A DNA stretch of 64,000 nucleotides from Helianthus annuus (GCF_002127325.2 NC_035436.2:25183506-25247505), one strand, 5' to 3'. Positions 35,125 through 46,504 are shown, numbered from the stretch's first letter. Program-made: numbers and translations. Notes: generated by a model from the letters alone, not told the origin.

Positions 35125-35665
35125 CCAGATTTCAAGAACACTCTTCATCTACATGAACATGAACAAATAAAAAAAAAACAAAACCTAAATTCAAGAACAA
35201 GAACCCATCATCTGCACATCATCATCTTCAAACCCTAATCTTCAAGAACAATCATCATCTAACCCAGATCATCGTCATCATCATCATCCCCACATAAACA
35301 ACATCCAAACACCCCCTAAATTCTTAACACAAAATTGTCAAAGAACAAATAAAAAACAAAACCCAAATTCAGTGTTTTGTGTGTTCGAATGAAACCCCCA
35401 AATCCGACTGACCTGGGTGATTCAATCGTCGCCGGATGTTTGAACGGAATCGATCGTCGCTGTGTCAATCGTCGCCGGATGTTTGAACGGAGTTGATATC
35501 CACCGGCCGTTCTTCTCCATCGTCTTCCCCGTCGAACCAACCTCCGATGTCCACCACAACCACCACCTACAACCGTGAACCACCCTCTCATCATCACTGG
35601 TAACCCACATCAATCGTCTTCTCCAGTCACCGTTCTTCACCACCATCATCACCATACCATCAATC
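35121..35665 (+). repeat. Host duplication flanking the chromovirus, right copy
   Basis: 545 bp matching 23188-23734, then continuing into the host sequence AACCGTACTATTTG that is absent from the left copy. It overlaps the LTR end by the shared TTAC. Confidence 0.9.
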
Positions 35666-36125
35666 AACCGTACTATTTGTTCAAGACACGCAGATGATGA
35701 TGATCTGATTTGTTAAAGAAATCAGATCTGGGTTTTTGTTCAAGAGATGCAGATGATGATTTGTTCAAGACACGCAGATGATGATGATATGATTTGTTCA
35801 AGAAATCAGATCTGGGTTTTTGTTCAAGAGAGATGCAGATGATGATCTGATTTGTTCAAGAAAATGATGATTTTGGGTTTTATTTATAAAGTCATAAAAG
35901 GGGGAGGGGAAATTACAATTTTACCCATCATGTGCAACCCATGTGACCAAGAAATTAACCAGGGTTAGGGTTTGGTTAGACTTAGGGGCCAAAACGGTTA
36001 GATAATGGGACCATGGGGGCTGATCTGTTAAAAATTCTTATTTTGGGCCAATATAGTAAAACTGATATAACCACAGGGGCCAAAAACGTAATTTACTCTA
36101 TTTTAGAATTATTTCATAAATATAA

Positions 36126-36502
36126 GAGTTAAATGCCATTTTAGTCCCTGTGGTTTGGGCCATTTTGCCAGTTTAGTCCAAATGTTTCATTTTTAACATG
36201 TGGGTCCAAAAAGGTTTCACAGTTGCCATTTTAGTCCACTGGGTTAACTTCATCCATTTTTTATAGTTAACGAGAAGGCCAATTTGGTCATTTTGTATGT
36301 AATTCTGTTAACTAAAAGGGTAATTCAGCCATATAAAATGATCGAATTGGCCCTCTCGTTAACAGAAAAAATGGATGAACTTAACCCAGTGGACTAAAAT
36401 GGCAACTGTGAAACTTTTTTGGACCCACAGGTTAAAAATGAAACCTTTGGACTAAACTGACAAAATGACCCAAACCACAGGGACTAAAATGGCATTTAAC
36501 TC
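36126..36502. mobile_element. Mutator-like foldback MITE, GAGTTAAAT family
   Basis: Ends GAGTTAAATGCCATTTTAG and CTAAAATGGCATTTAACTC are perfect inverted repeats, and the whole 377 bp folds back. A perfect 9-bp TSD, TAAATATAA, lies at 36117-36125 and 36503-36511. It stands only 27 bp from the end of the Mutator-like composite element. Confidence 0.92.
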
Positions 36503-36666
36503 TAAATATAAAAAACAAACGTATACTGATATATATTTAAAACGCTACGTATAAGCGTATTATAATATTGGGTCTATAAACCTCACATTTGTCGCAAATA
36601 AGCATATAAGCATTCAATCCTTCTTAAGGGCCAACTTCTGCGCTGGCCACAACTGATTACCTTCAG

Positions 36667-36956
36667 ATAGAGATGCATAAAAAACTTAGTTCCGGACTTG
36701 GAACCGGTTCCTACCTGACCTAGAATCAGTTACCAGTTCCAAACCCGGGTGTAGAAAAAGGAATTGAACCGGAACCGTCGGACCCAGTTCCACCCTTTAC
36801 CCGGCCAAAAGCCGGAAAAAAGGCCAAACTGGTCAAAAACCCGAACGTATCTGGAACCGGTTCCTACCCTACCCGGTTCTTGACTTTATTGAACATACCC
36901 TGACCCGGTTCCTACCCGGTTTTAGGTTCTTAAAATAACCCGTTTTGTGCACCTCT
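36667..36956. mobile_element. Possible hAT MITE rich in GGAACCGGTTCC
   Basis: Outer words TAGAGATGCATAAAA and TTTTGTGCACCTCTA are inverted repeats. Interior palindromes GGAACCGGTTCC (near 36703 and 36852) and several ACCCGGTTC words fold on one another. No matching 8-bp TSD was seen, so class and borders are uncertain. Confidence 0.4.
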
Positions 36957-37466
36957 ACCTCCTGGCCATCACTCCGAGTTTGGCTCTGATACCACTATTA
37001 TAGCCCGAACATGATAACTCAATTTAAAACTAATTCGATAAGTGAAAGAGCCTATTTGAATTGTATCATTTTGTTTAAGGCTTATTATTTTTTATCCATG
37101 ATATGCTAAATAAATATGATAGGCAAAATATATATTATTAAAACGATAAAAATAAATGAGTTACTAAAACGATAAAAATAAGTGAGTTACTAAATTGTGT
37201 GTATTAAACAATAGGGATAATATAATTAGATGAAAATGCACTTACAAGTTTAAAAAAGAAAAACAAAAGTACTTTCAACGGAGTTTTTTTTTAATGTTAA
37301 AAACCGACCCTATGAAGTTTTGAAACTTTGAAACCGACCCAAGAAATTTACCACCGACTCTCAAGAAATATTTGTTTAAGAATAAAATTATACAAATATA
37401 ACTGAATAAACTTATTATAAAGTAATTCATAAATATATAAAACAACAAGTCCACTCTAAACCATTA
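36957..37466. other. Intergenic, no recognised feature
   Basis: AT-rich; nothing supported apart from a short duplicated phrase GAGTTACTAAA(A)CGATAAAAATAA near 37145-37190. Confidence 0.5.
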
Positions 37467-37712
37467 GACCATATGTAATGGTTAATGCTCACTAAGGGGC
37501 ATTTTTCACCACATCATCATCATAATGCCCTTTTAAAAAATGTGTAATGGTTAATGCCCATTTCATTTATTACTTTCCATTATTTTTCTTCTCTTTGGGC
37601 ATTATTATAGAAATGCCTCTCACTCTTCATGCCCCTATAATGCCCATGAGTAATGGTGTAAGGGCATTATCAAAATCTTTCATGCCCTTATAAAGCCCCA
37701 TTACATATGGTC
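37467..37712. mobile_element. PIF/Harbinger MITE, GACCATATGTAATGG family
   Basis: Termini GACCATATGTAATGG and CCATTACATATGGTC are perfect inverted repeats flanked by TTA (37464-37466, 37713-37715). The interior repeats ATGCCC(T/C)(T/A)TAAA-type words. A decayed relative occupies about 9237-10320. Confidence 0.8.
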
Positions 37713-37713
37713 T

Positions 37714-38125
37714 TAGGGAATATTTTACATAATGGTAATCAAATTTTAGAAGTGTTCCAATCAGATCACTCATAAAGCTTTTTGTTCTAATTAGATCATT
37801 AAAGTTTATTTTATGTTCTAATCCTATATGGTTTACCTGAATAGCAGGTAAACTATCCTATGTGGCATTTATTTAGTTTTAAAAAGATCAGGTTGACACA
37901 GTTAATAAAAAAGAATTTTTTAGGGAATATTTCACATAATGGTAACCAAGTTTTAGAAGTGTTTCAATCAGATCACTCATAAAGCTTTTTGTTCTAACTA
38001 GATCATTAAAGTTTATTTTATATTCTAATCCTATAAAGTTTACCTGAATAGTAAGTAAACTATCCTATGTGGTATTTATTTAGTTTTAAAAAGAACAGGC
38101 TGACACAATTAATAAAAAAGAAATA
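37714..38125 (+). repeat. 206-bp tandem duplication
   Basis: TAGGGAATATTT recurs at 37714 and 37920, and the two ~206-bp units remain about 90% identical by eye, including GATCACTCATAAAGCTTTTT. Non-coding. Confidence 0.85.
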
Positions 38126-38467
38126 AGAGAAATCAAATCAGTTAATTAATAAAAGAAATAAAACAAAGCAAATTAATAAAAATTTAAAATTTTTGCACAA
38201 ATGTTTTTTTGCCATTTTATAAAAAAGATCACAATTTTTTAATTTTTTCTCGCAGTTTTTAAAAATATTTTGCAATTTTAAAAAAATCCATGTTGGCATT
38301 TATAAGCCATGCCAACGTATTTATAAGAAAAAAAAAACAAAATAAATGCCATGTAAGATTGATTGATGACCTAGTTAGGTAAAATATCTAGAATTGAAAC
38401 ATCAAAGTAAACTTGACTGGCCTGATTGGAACAAAAAAAAAATTACGGGTGACCTGATTAGAACAAT

Positions 38468-38647
38468 CCTAAAACTTTGTTACTATTTATCAAAGTTACC
38501 CCCAACCATTAAACCGAAATACCGAATAATCATTTTAAACAATTAAGCCCAAACATTCCTAAAATTTTGTTACTATTTATCAAAGTTACCCCCAACCATT
38601 AAACCGAAATACCGAATAATCATTTTAAACAATTAAGCCCAAACATC
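38468..38647 (+). repeat. 90-bp tandem duplication
   Basis: The unit starting CCTAAAA(C/T)TTTGTTACTATT occurs at 38468 and 38558, nearly identical, and ends in CAATTAAGCCCAAACAT. Its near-identity suggests recent slippage or unequal exchange. Confidence 0.9.
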
Positions 38648-39852
38648 ATTTAGCCTACCAATTCTAATCAATTAAAAGCCTAATTTAATAAAAAGAAAAT
38701 GAGAGAGCGGCAGTTTTTATTAATTGTTAATTTCAAACCACAAATCGAATCAACGATTGTCGTTGGTTGTAGGAGTGTGCATGGGTTAGTTTTGGGCTCA
38801 GATTGGGTTTTTAAAAACCGTTCGATTATGATTTTTTTGGTTTATGGATTTCACGAATAGTTCAGTTCGGTTTCAATTTTTTTCGGCTTATTTTCTTAGG
38901 AAGAAAATTTTGGTTTAATCTTTTTATTATGTGGCTCGACACGACACGACACGACCTGAAATTAATGTTTAGCGATAGACAACTAACATTCAAAAATACG
39001 ACCCACATGAGAAAAAAAACTTATGGGTTCACCACTGATAGCATGTTATTAACCTGAATTGACATTAACAAAAATTAAGTTTATTTTTGTCATGTGCCAT
39101 GTTAACCTAAATTGATATAAATGAAAAAAATTGGATGCATGTTTGGGTGGGCTAATAGTTTCAACTTTCAATATGTGGGTGGTCTTAACAGAAAGAAGGT
39201 TGAAGACTTGGGTGACGTTCACATACATGGGCTATTTTTATATTCAGAATAAATTTAGAGATTTAATTATGCTATAAAAATAATAAATACATATGTATAG
39301 CTTTAATTCAAATTTCGAATCGAGTCGAATTTGAAATTATAAATTCATATTCGATTCGTATTCGATTTACTAAACTCGAATTAAATCGAATTCGAATTCT
39401 TGGTAATCGAAACGAATTCTTGATAATCGAATCAAATTAAGTCAAATTTCGAATTCAAACGAATTCTGAACATCCCTAATTGATAATGCCTACAAGGGAA
39501 AAAAATTTTAACTATACATGTTGGTGTTACTTCATTTCAATAATCATTGAAAATCATCTAAAACAATTCAAATATAACCGGTAGGAACGATACCCCCAAC
39601 ATGCTCGTTAACGATCATATGTTATTTTAGCAATTTGAAAATATTCCAAGCTTAACCAAAAAACTGTTCAGGTTACACCGATGAAGCGAAACAATTAACG
39701 AAAAATTTAAGCAAAACTCGAGCATATTCCAAAACCTATGAAACTCGAGCATATTCTAAGTCTTTTAAGCTTGATATATCATATCAAGCTTAACCTATAA
39801 AAGAAAAACCGGTAACAAATCTACAACTGGCCGAGATGACTATCAAAAACGG
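38648..39852. other. 3' flank of the RING-H2 gene
   Basis: Contains the 3' UTR and downstream region of the minus-strand gene. No other gene is seen. A segment rich in AATTCGAATT-type words (39300-39480), ending ACATCCCTA, is probably one end of a decayed hAT MITE, but no partner or TSD was found. Confidence 0.4.
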
Positions 39853-42800
39853 TCATTGTACACGCTCTCCACTTGTGTGTTGACCATGACTCTCCGATGG
39901 TTGACCTCCATTTTCGGCCATTTCCAAAGCCACATCCGAATCATTATTATTATTATTATCTGTAGAGCTAGCGTTAAGGTTGGAGTTGGAACTGGAATTG
40001 GAATTGGAATTAGAAGATGCTGCGTTTTCTGTGCGAAGTGGCATGAGAAAACTCTGCATTCTCGCGAGGTAACTTTGACTTTGGAGAGGAGGAGGAGGAG
40101 ATGGTGATGAAAGGACGGTATCAGGTGGGATATTAGGCAGATCGTTTAGCTCGAGGTTGGGAAATACGGAACACCGACACCGAGGGCATTTTATGTTTAG
40201 TCTAAGCCATTTATCGATGCATGCCAAGTGGAAGTTATGAGCACACGGAAGCCCACGAACCTGAAATTCATTTTAGAAATAAAGATGCACTTTTATTATG
40301 GGTCAAGACTCGACATATTGGTAGGGATGCTAAACGGGTCGTGTTCGCGGGTTGGCGGGTTCAACCCGACCCGAACCCGAAAATTTTAGACGAACCTGAA
40401 CCTGAACCCGAAAATCGTGTAACGCATATGAACCGGCACACGGCCCGAATATCTGCAGGTTGACCCGAACACGACCCGTTCAACCCAATTTTTTTTTTTA
40501 TTTTTTGGTTTTTTTCGCAAATTAATAAATTAAAATTTTACTACAAAAAAACACAAATGTAAGTAATACAATTACATTTCAAGTGTAAAATCTTATTGTC
40601 AATTTCTATATTTACGTTGTGATTATGGCATAAAATATAATATAAATGGATTAAACGGGTCAACCCGCCAACCCGACTGGGTTGACACAAACCCGACCCG
40701 TTTAGCTAAATGGGTTCGTGGGTTCAACCTGAAACTGACCTAAACCCAAAACCCGCAAATTTCGTGTTAGGTTCGTGTCGTGTTAAAAATTTCACACCCC
40801 TACATATTGGGTCGGGTCAGGCCAATTTATAAACAATTTTGCCTTAATTTTTATTTTATTGAACATATAGAAATTTTTATGTGTTATATATGATTTATTT
40901 TATCAAACATATAGAAATTTTTATGTGTTATGTATGATTTAAAAGACTATCTTATTACAACGCTTTGAAGTTTTCTACATTTTTCAATACCTTTGTTTGA
41001 CTTTTGACCTATTTGACCCATTATTTGAAAGTTTTTTTTAATCTATGTGGCCCGTTAGAGACAAAGAAAAGCCCGAATAACCCGTTTTACCTTTTGGTTT
41101 CGTGATATTTATAAGAATATTATGGCTTAATAATTACCTCATCCCCAACATGGAACTCTTCCAAACAAATCGGACAGTCACTGCAGTCGGTTGGAACCGC
41201 TTTCAGTGAGAACAGCGGGAGTTCATGAATTAATGCCTCCACTGCTTGCCTCTACATTCCAAAATTAGAAACCACTCGTCAAAAAAAGGTATAGAACTAA
41301 TTAGAGGCGTCAATTTCGACCCATATACGTAACGCAGGCTGATTTGAGTTATATAGCTGAATTGGAAACTGATTGACCGGGTCAACGGGTTAGATGTTAC
41401 CCAAAGTGTATTCACTATGTAACAAAACCTCCTAAATAGTTTAATTTCATAAATAAGAAAATCAATGTAAATTTGTAACAATATTTACAGATGAGTAAAT
41501 TACGATTTTGGCCCCTGTGGTTATATCACTTTTACCCTTTTAGCCCAAAAAAGATTTTTTTTAACATCTGAGCCCCCAAGGTCTTTTTTTCTAACCCTTT
41601 TGGCCCCTAACACTAATCTCATCCATTAAATGTTAGGGGCCAAAAGGGTTAGAAAAAAAGACGTTAGGTGCCAAAAGGGTTAGAAAAAAAGACGTTAGGT
41701 GCCAAAAGGGTTAGAAAAAAAGACGTTAGGGGCCAAAAGGGTTAGAAAAAAGACGTTGGGGGATCAGATGTTAAAAAATTCTTTTTTGGGCTAAAAGGGT
41801 AAAAGTGATATAACCACAGGGGCCAAAATCGTAATTTACTCTTTACAGATTTTTGGCCATATTTATAAAAATCAACTATTCTTTGAGTTCAACAAAATAA
41901 AAGGAGATTACGAGTTTGTCCGATTCATTTTGAACCATACTAATAAAATACACATTCGGACCTGATCATGTTTTGGCACATTAGCCAGCCAACTAACTAG
42001 ACCACCTATTTTTCTGTCTCTAGGAATAATAGAAATTTTAAGTGAGGCGCTTTAGAAAAGAAACAACAAATTCAAATTTTGTAGAAGTTTAGTTTTACAT
42101 GGAAGGTCCTGTTTAGGGCTGCAAACGAACCGAACGAACACGAACAAGACCTTGTCCGTGTTCGTTTGTTAAGGAAATATATGTGTTCAGGAACTGTTCA
42201 TGACCACTTGACGAACGAGATTTTATGTCCGTGTTCATTCGTTAAGTAAATGAATGTGTTCGTGTTGGTTTGTTAATTTTTTGCGACGAACACAAAGGAA
42301 TATTCATGAACACAAACGAACACAAAAAAGCGTTCATGAACAGAATATATAAACACTGATACTTATTAAATATGTTATTCGTTGGAATTTTTTAGTATTA
42401 TATAAAAAGTAAAAACACTAATGAACTATAACATAAACGAACACGTTACCGAACGCTCACGGACATAAATGAACGAACAAGACCTATGTTCATGCTCGTT
42501 CATTTATTAAACGAACTAACACAAACGAACTTCCCGTCGAACGGTTCACGAACTGTTCGCTGAACGTTCGGTTCGTTTGCAGCCCTAGTCCTGTTGGCTG
42601 TCTATTTTAAATACGTAAATATAACCCCGCATAAATCATTTGATTTCAAAATTTTGATTATCATTGTAATATATTAATACTATAGTTTTTTTAATCGTAC
42701 TTGGAACATAAATTATTTGTAAAACTGTAGAAAAGAAAGGACAAAAGGCGCCAGTGGCAAGGCCCGACTTTTTTCGACCCGTAATAAAAATTGACCATTC

Positions 42801-45800
42801 GGACCGGAACCCGTTTTCACCCATCACCCAACCCGTCCCACGCGTCCATCTAGAAAAAAAAAACAAAAAAAAAATGCAAATATTGTACAAATATTAGTGC
42901 AACTTCCATTGCACGCAATACCTGGTTTTCAGACAAATAAAGTCCGGGATGATGTGGAACAGCGTCATGTTCCATGACTCTCATCTCTTGAGCAGCACTT
43001 TCAAATACCCGATCTGGCAGACGAATCATGTCAACCAACACCTGCAACATCTTCTTCACTCATTATCTCGGGACTTCAAAAGCTATGTCCTTATTGAATA
43101 TATGGATAACACATAGATATAGATATAAAAACACACACGGTAGAGGTTACCCGGTATTCCGAAATCCTCGACACAGTTATCCCCAATTGAGCCCGTTCCA
43201 GATGAACTTTTCTTCTCGTTAACCACTGCATCAGAGGCCCGTTAATTGACAAAAATTGTAAAAATACATTTCAATCTTGGTTTTAAAAGACACGTCTGAG
43301 CTGCGAGGCGAGCTGGAAACAAGTTTGTTTAGTTGTATATAGAGCAGCGCCTCGCGTACGTGATGTGCACGGCTCACGCTTTGACTTTTAAACCATGATT
43401 AGGGCTGCAAACGAACCGAACGAACGCGAACAAGAGCGTGTTCGTGTTCGTTTGTTAAGGATCTATATGTGTTCACGAACCGTTCATGAACGCTTACCAA
43501 ACGATTTTTTCTGTTCATGTTAGTTCGTTAAGGAAATGAATGTGTTCATGTTCGGTTTGTTAATTTCAGGTATCGAACCCAAACGAACGTTCATGAACAG
43601 AAACGAACACAAACTAATGTTCATGAACACAAACAAGCGTTCATGAACAACACTGATACATATTAAATATATTTGTCGGAATTGTGAAGTAATTAAATAA
43701 AATATAAAAATTGAAAAACTAATGAATTATCGAACACAAACAAATACGTTACTGAACGTTCACGAACATAAATGAACGAACGCGGTCACTGTTCACGTTC
43801 TTTCATTTAACTAAACAAACAAAAAATTTTGTTTGTGTTCGTTCATTTATTAAAGAGTAAACTTCCGTTTTGCTCCCTGTGGTTTGGTCACTTTAACGGT
43901 TTTGCCCCAAACCTTTAAAAATAGCCCTTTTACTCCCTGATGTTTTGGTTTTGTTGCCAATTTGCTCCCTGCGGGGAGCAAAATGGAAAAACAAACAATT
44001 TGGATGGAGTTAGAGGCGGGGAGCAAACTGGCAAAAAAACCGAAACATCAGGGAGTAAAATGGCTATTTCTAAACGTTTGGAGCAAAACCGTTAAAGTGA
44101 CCAAACCACAGGGAGCAAAACGGAAGTTTACTCTTTATTAAATGAACACAAACAAACTTCCCGCCAAACTATTCGCTGAAAGTTCAGTTCGTTTGCAGCC
44201 CTAACCAAGATTCCAATGAGGCAAAAGAACTAATTAAGAAGAGAACAAATTACAGTATTACACCTTATTTACTAAATATATTGCAAGACATATAAGTCCC
44301 CCGTAGCTGAAAATCAACCATACGAGAAATCCCCATTTCTGATTCTTTTCAGGCAACTGCAAGAACGTAACCGCAATTATTAAACATTCATTATTTAACA
44401 ATAAAATGGTTTTCTACTGCTTAACGACAAGAAAGTAAACGAACACACATACACATTTGTGTGCACTGGTGAACCATATCGATCCTGTAATGCTCCATGC
44501 CCATAAAAACGGATACAGAACCATATATAGAATGGATAGAACCACTAATCTTCCAAGAAAATACGCATCTCGTTGCTGCCGACCGTAATCCCTATCGCGT
44601 TTTGAAACAAATACCGTCGGTGGTCGATTATGAAATAATATTACTAACAAGATCTAATGAAGGTACGGAGAACTTACAATCCCATTTTATCTGCAAGACC
44701 ACTGTCTACGAACATTAAGATCCGAAACACAAACACGACAGCGTAATCGATCTAATTTAAACAAACAGGCGTAAATTAAGATCTAAAAAAACACTTGAGA
44801 AAATGATATTATGTACACTCACCACTATCCACATATGCAATGGGAATTTGCAAAGATGGTATCTCTTCCAGCTCAATAGAACCATAACTCTGTTTCATTA
44901 CAATGTAGGAAAGCAACAACACAATATCCTTCTAAATTCAAATAACAATCAATCATTTATTCATTTTAATCAATTTGGTAAACTCTATCACTATGCTACT
45001 TTTACGCCCCGCTTGCGGTATGCGCATGTAAAATGTATGTATGTGTGGGCCAGCGGGGGGCAAAAGTGAAAGTGCACTAATTTTAACGTTATTTTACTAA
45101 TTTCGTGAAAATAACGTTAAAAGCTGAGGACGGTTAATCAGGCATCATGTAGTGGCGATGATAGCTGAAAGACAAAAGGGTACATGCACTAATCGGTCTT
45201 TGTCTAGATTGCTGAGTGTTATGTGCCTTATGTCCAAGGCTTGATGCAAAACTACTATACTATCGAGTCAGGGGTCTCACTGGAAGCAGACTCTCTGTTC
45301 CTACGGGGTAGAGGTAAGGTTGTCTACATCTTACCCTCCTCAGACCCTACCTTTGCTTTGCTATTGGTGGGATTTACTGAGTATGATGATGATATCACTA
45401 TGCTACTTTATATAAAAAAAAAAAATTACTCACTTTTATTACAATCTCAAAGAAAACAACACAATATCCTTCAAAATTCAAATAATAATCAATCATTTTA
45501 ATCAATTTTGTTAATTCTATCACTATGCAACTATATAAAAAAATTTATTACTTTGTTTAGTTACAATCTCAAAGAAAACAACAACAATCAGTCATTTTAA
45601 TCAATTATATATATTTTTTATATTTTATTTTATTTTACATTAATTTTATTTTTCATTAATAATAGAAGCCAATGAATAGTGTTTTAAATTTTGTAAATTT
45701 AATCAGTATGCTACTTTATATAAAAAAATATTACTCTGTTTAGTTATAAAGCAAAAAAAATAAAATAAATAAATAACTAAATAAAAATAAAAATAAACAA

Positions 45801-46235
45801 CACAGTATCCTTCAAAGTTCAAACAATAATTTATATCATTCCAATCAATTTTGTTTATCACCATAATAAAAAATTACTCACTTTTATTACAATCTCAAAT
45901 TAAAACAGCACAATATCCTTCAAAATTCAAATAATAATAATACATTCATTTATTCAATTAATGATTTTTGCAAACTCTTATGACCAAAACTACTATAAAA
46001 ATTCATAATACAAACCCTAAAAGAATAATAATAATCAGCAAAGTGATCACAGATTTCAATTCAAATACAAAAGGATACATACTAAACGCAAGCATTGATA
46101 AGAAGAATCCATCGTACCTAAACAGATTCAAAATTGAAGCAAATCAAACATATTATAATTGTGTAAATCAATAAGAGAAGATGAAGGAAGGAAGAAAGAA
46201 AGAAACCACTTGAAGTGTGCGCCTCTGATCGCCAT
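39853..46235 (-). CDS. SIS3: RING-H2 E3 ubiquitin ligase, SIS3-like, 10 exons
   Basis: Minus-strand exons: 46235-46207, 46117-46083, 44887-44823, 44751-44678, 44591-44453, 44356-44264, 43225-43151, 43041-42922, 41251-41138, 40260-39853. All junctions obey GT-AG and the sum is 1152 bp, giving 383 residues. The N-terminus (MAIRGAHFKW) leads into four hydrophobic spans at about 11-30, 37-62, 78-108 and 122-143. The RING-H2 domain has C236, C239, C254, H256, H259, C262, C273 and C276, the canonical C3H2C3 spacing. The tail is Ser/Asn-rich and ends near AENGGQPSE. From recall, organisation matches Arabidopsis SIS3, a sugar-response E3; membrane ubiquitination is inferred from the family. Introns hold several TEs. 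Exon 1 and its short neighbour are the least certain. Confidence 0.88.
40322..40802. mobile_element. hAT MITE in intron 9 of the RING-H2 gene
   Basis: Ends TAGGGATGCTAAACGGGTCG and TTTCACACCCCTA are flanked by a perfect 8-bp TSD, CATATTGG (40314-40321, 40803-40810). The interior is dominated by CCCGACCCGAACCC and CGGGTT words in opposite orientation. 481 bp, non-coding. Confidence 0.88.
41493..41841. mobile_element. Mutator-like foldback MITE in intron 8, with expanded arm
   Basis: Termini GAGTAAATTACGATTTTGG and its reverse complement are flanked by a perfect 9-bp TSD, TTTACAGAT (41484-41492 and 41842-41850). One arm (about 41630-41760) contains four tandem copies of a ~31-bp unit, GGTTAGAAAAAAAGACGTTA plus GGNGCCAAAAG, which the other arm carries once. 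Confidence 0.9.
42115..42587. mobile_element. hAT MITE in intron 8, 'GAACACGAAC' family
   Basis: Ends TAGGGCTGCAAACGAACC and GGTTCGTTTGCAGCCCTA are perfect inverted repeats with a perfect 8-bp TSD, GTCCTGTT (42107-42114, 42588-42595). The interior has many GAACACAAACGAAC words in both orientations. This is the best-preserved of four family members in the window. Confidence 0.92.
43400..44203. mobile_element. hAT MITE in intron 6 with a nested Mutator-like MITE
   Basis: Same termini as 42115-42587. The TSD matches at 7 of 8 positions: ACCATGAT (43392-43399) and ACCAAGAT (44204-44211). It is split by the MITE at 43855-44133. Confidence 0.85.
43855..44133. mobile_element. Mutator-like foldback MITE, GAGTAAACTTCCG variant
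   Basis: Ends GAGTAAACTTCCGTTTTGC and its reverse complement, with a perfect 9-bp TSD, TTTATTAAA (43846-43854, 44134-44142). Its arms encode the word GCTCCCTGTGGTTTGG where relatives have GGCCCCTGTGGTT. 279 bp, inside the hAT MITE. Confidence 0.9.
45003..45392 (+). mobile_element. Long SINE-like retroposon in intron 2
   Basis: A 390-bp insert starting TACGCCCCGCTTGCGG and ending in (GAT)n, flanked by a perfect 17-bp TSD, TATCACTATGCTACTTT (44986-45002 and 45393-45409). The 3' part (GGGGTAGAGGTAAGG ... CTACATCTTACCCTCCTCAG ... GGGATTTACTGAGTATG) resembles the 3' region of the plant AU/TS SINE group. The 5' ~220 bp is unlike a tRNA head and I see no A/B boxes, so the element may be composite. 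Confidence 0.7.
45410..45960 (-). repeat. Degenerate ~110-bp tandem repeat in intron 2
   Basis: About five diverged copies contain TTACAATCTCAAA, AACACAATATCCTTCAAA and ATTCAAATAATAATCAATCA in the same order. A further copy lies at 44890-45002 just left of the SINE and abuts the acceptor of exon 3. Non-coding. Confidence 0.65.
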
Positions 46236-46504
46236 AAATAATGATAAATTAGCGGAAAAAGGTAGGGTTTACTGGTAATGATTGATCGAAAATACTCATT
46301 GGAGAGTGAACAAGTGAATCTGAAAAAAAGAATTGGATGAAATCGAGCGAGAAAAAAGATAAAAGCGACTGAAATTTCCAAGATGGGAGCATCAAACATG
46401 ACTAGTGGATGGAGTATTAGAATACTATCACATCGACTCATCCGGTTTAATACATGGGTTAAGAAACCGGTGGTAGCGGATCTACACTCGGGTATCATTG
46501 TGTC
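46236..46504 (-). promoter_or_regulatory. 5' leader and proximal upstream region of the RING-H2 gene
   Basis: The sequence upstream of the ATG at 46235 on the minus strand. No unambiguous TATA box is seen. The truncated SINE at 46505 limits the unbroken proximal region to about 270 bp. Confidence 0.4.

Larger units (their letters stand above)
22836..36098. mobile_element. Mutator-like foldback element split by an LTR retrotransposon
   Basis: The ends are GAGTAAATTACG(T)TTTTGG and its reverse complement, within inverted repeats that continue for about 200 bp (for example CCCTGGTTAATT on the left against AATTAACCAGGG on the right). A perfect 10-bp TSD, TATTTTAGAA, lies at 22826-22835 and 36099-36108. 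Without the nested chromovirus and the second host copy the element is about 1.33 kb. The interior has repeated words AAGAACACTCTTCATCTACA and, on the right, GCAGATGATGAT and AAATCAGATCTGGGTTTTT. A 37-bp A run lies near 23083-23119. No transposase. Confidence 0.8.

Noticed and set aside
36667..36956. Confident assignment of a hAT TSD to the GGAACCGGTTCC-rich element
   Set aside because: The eight flanking bases on each side (CCTTCAGA, CCTCCTGG) do not match well enough; kept only as a low-confidence MITE.
45223..45501. 92-codon ORF in intron 2 of the RING gene
   Set aside because: It spans the SINE-like element and its right flank; there is no independent support.
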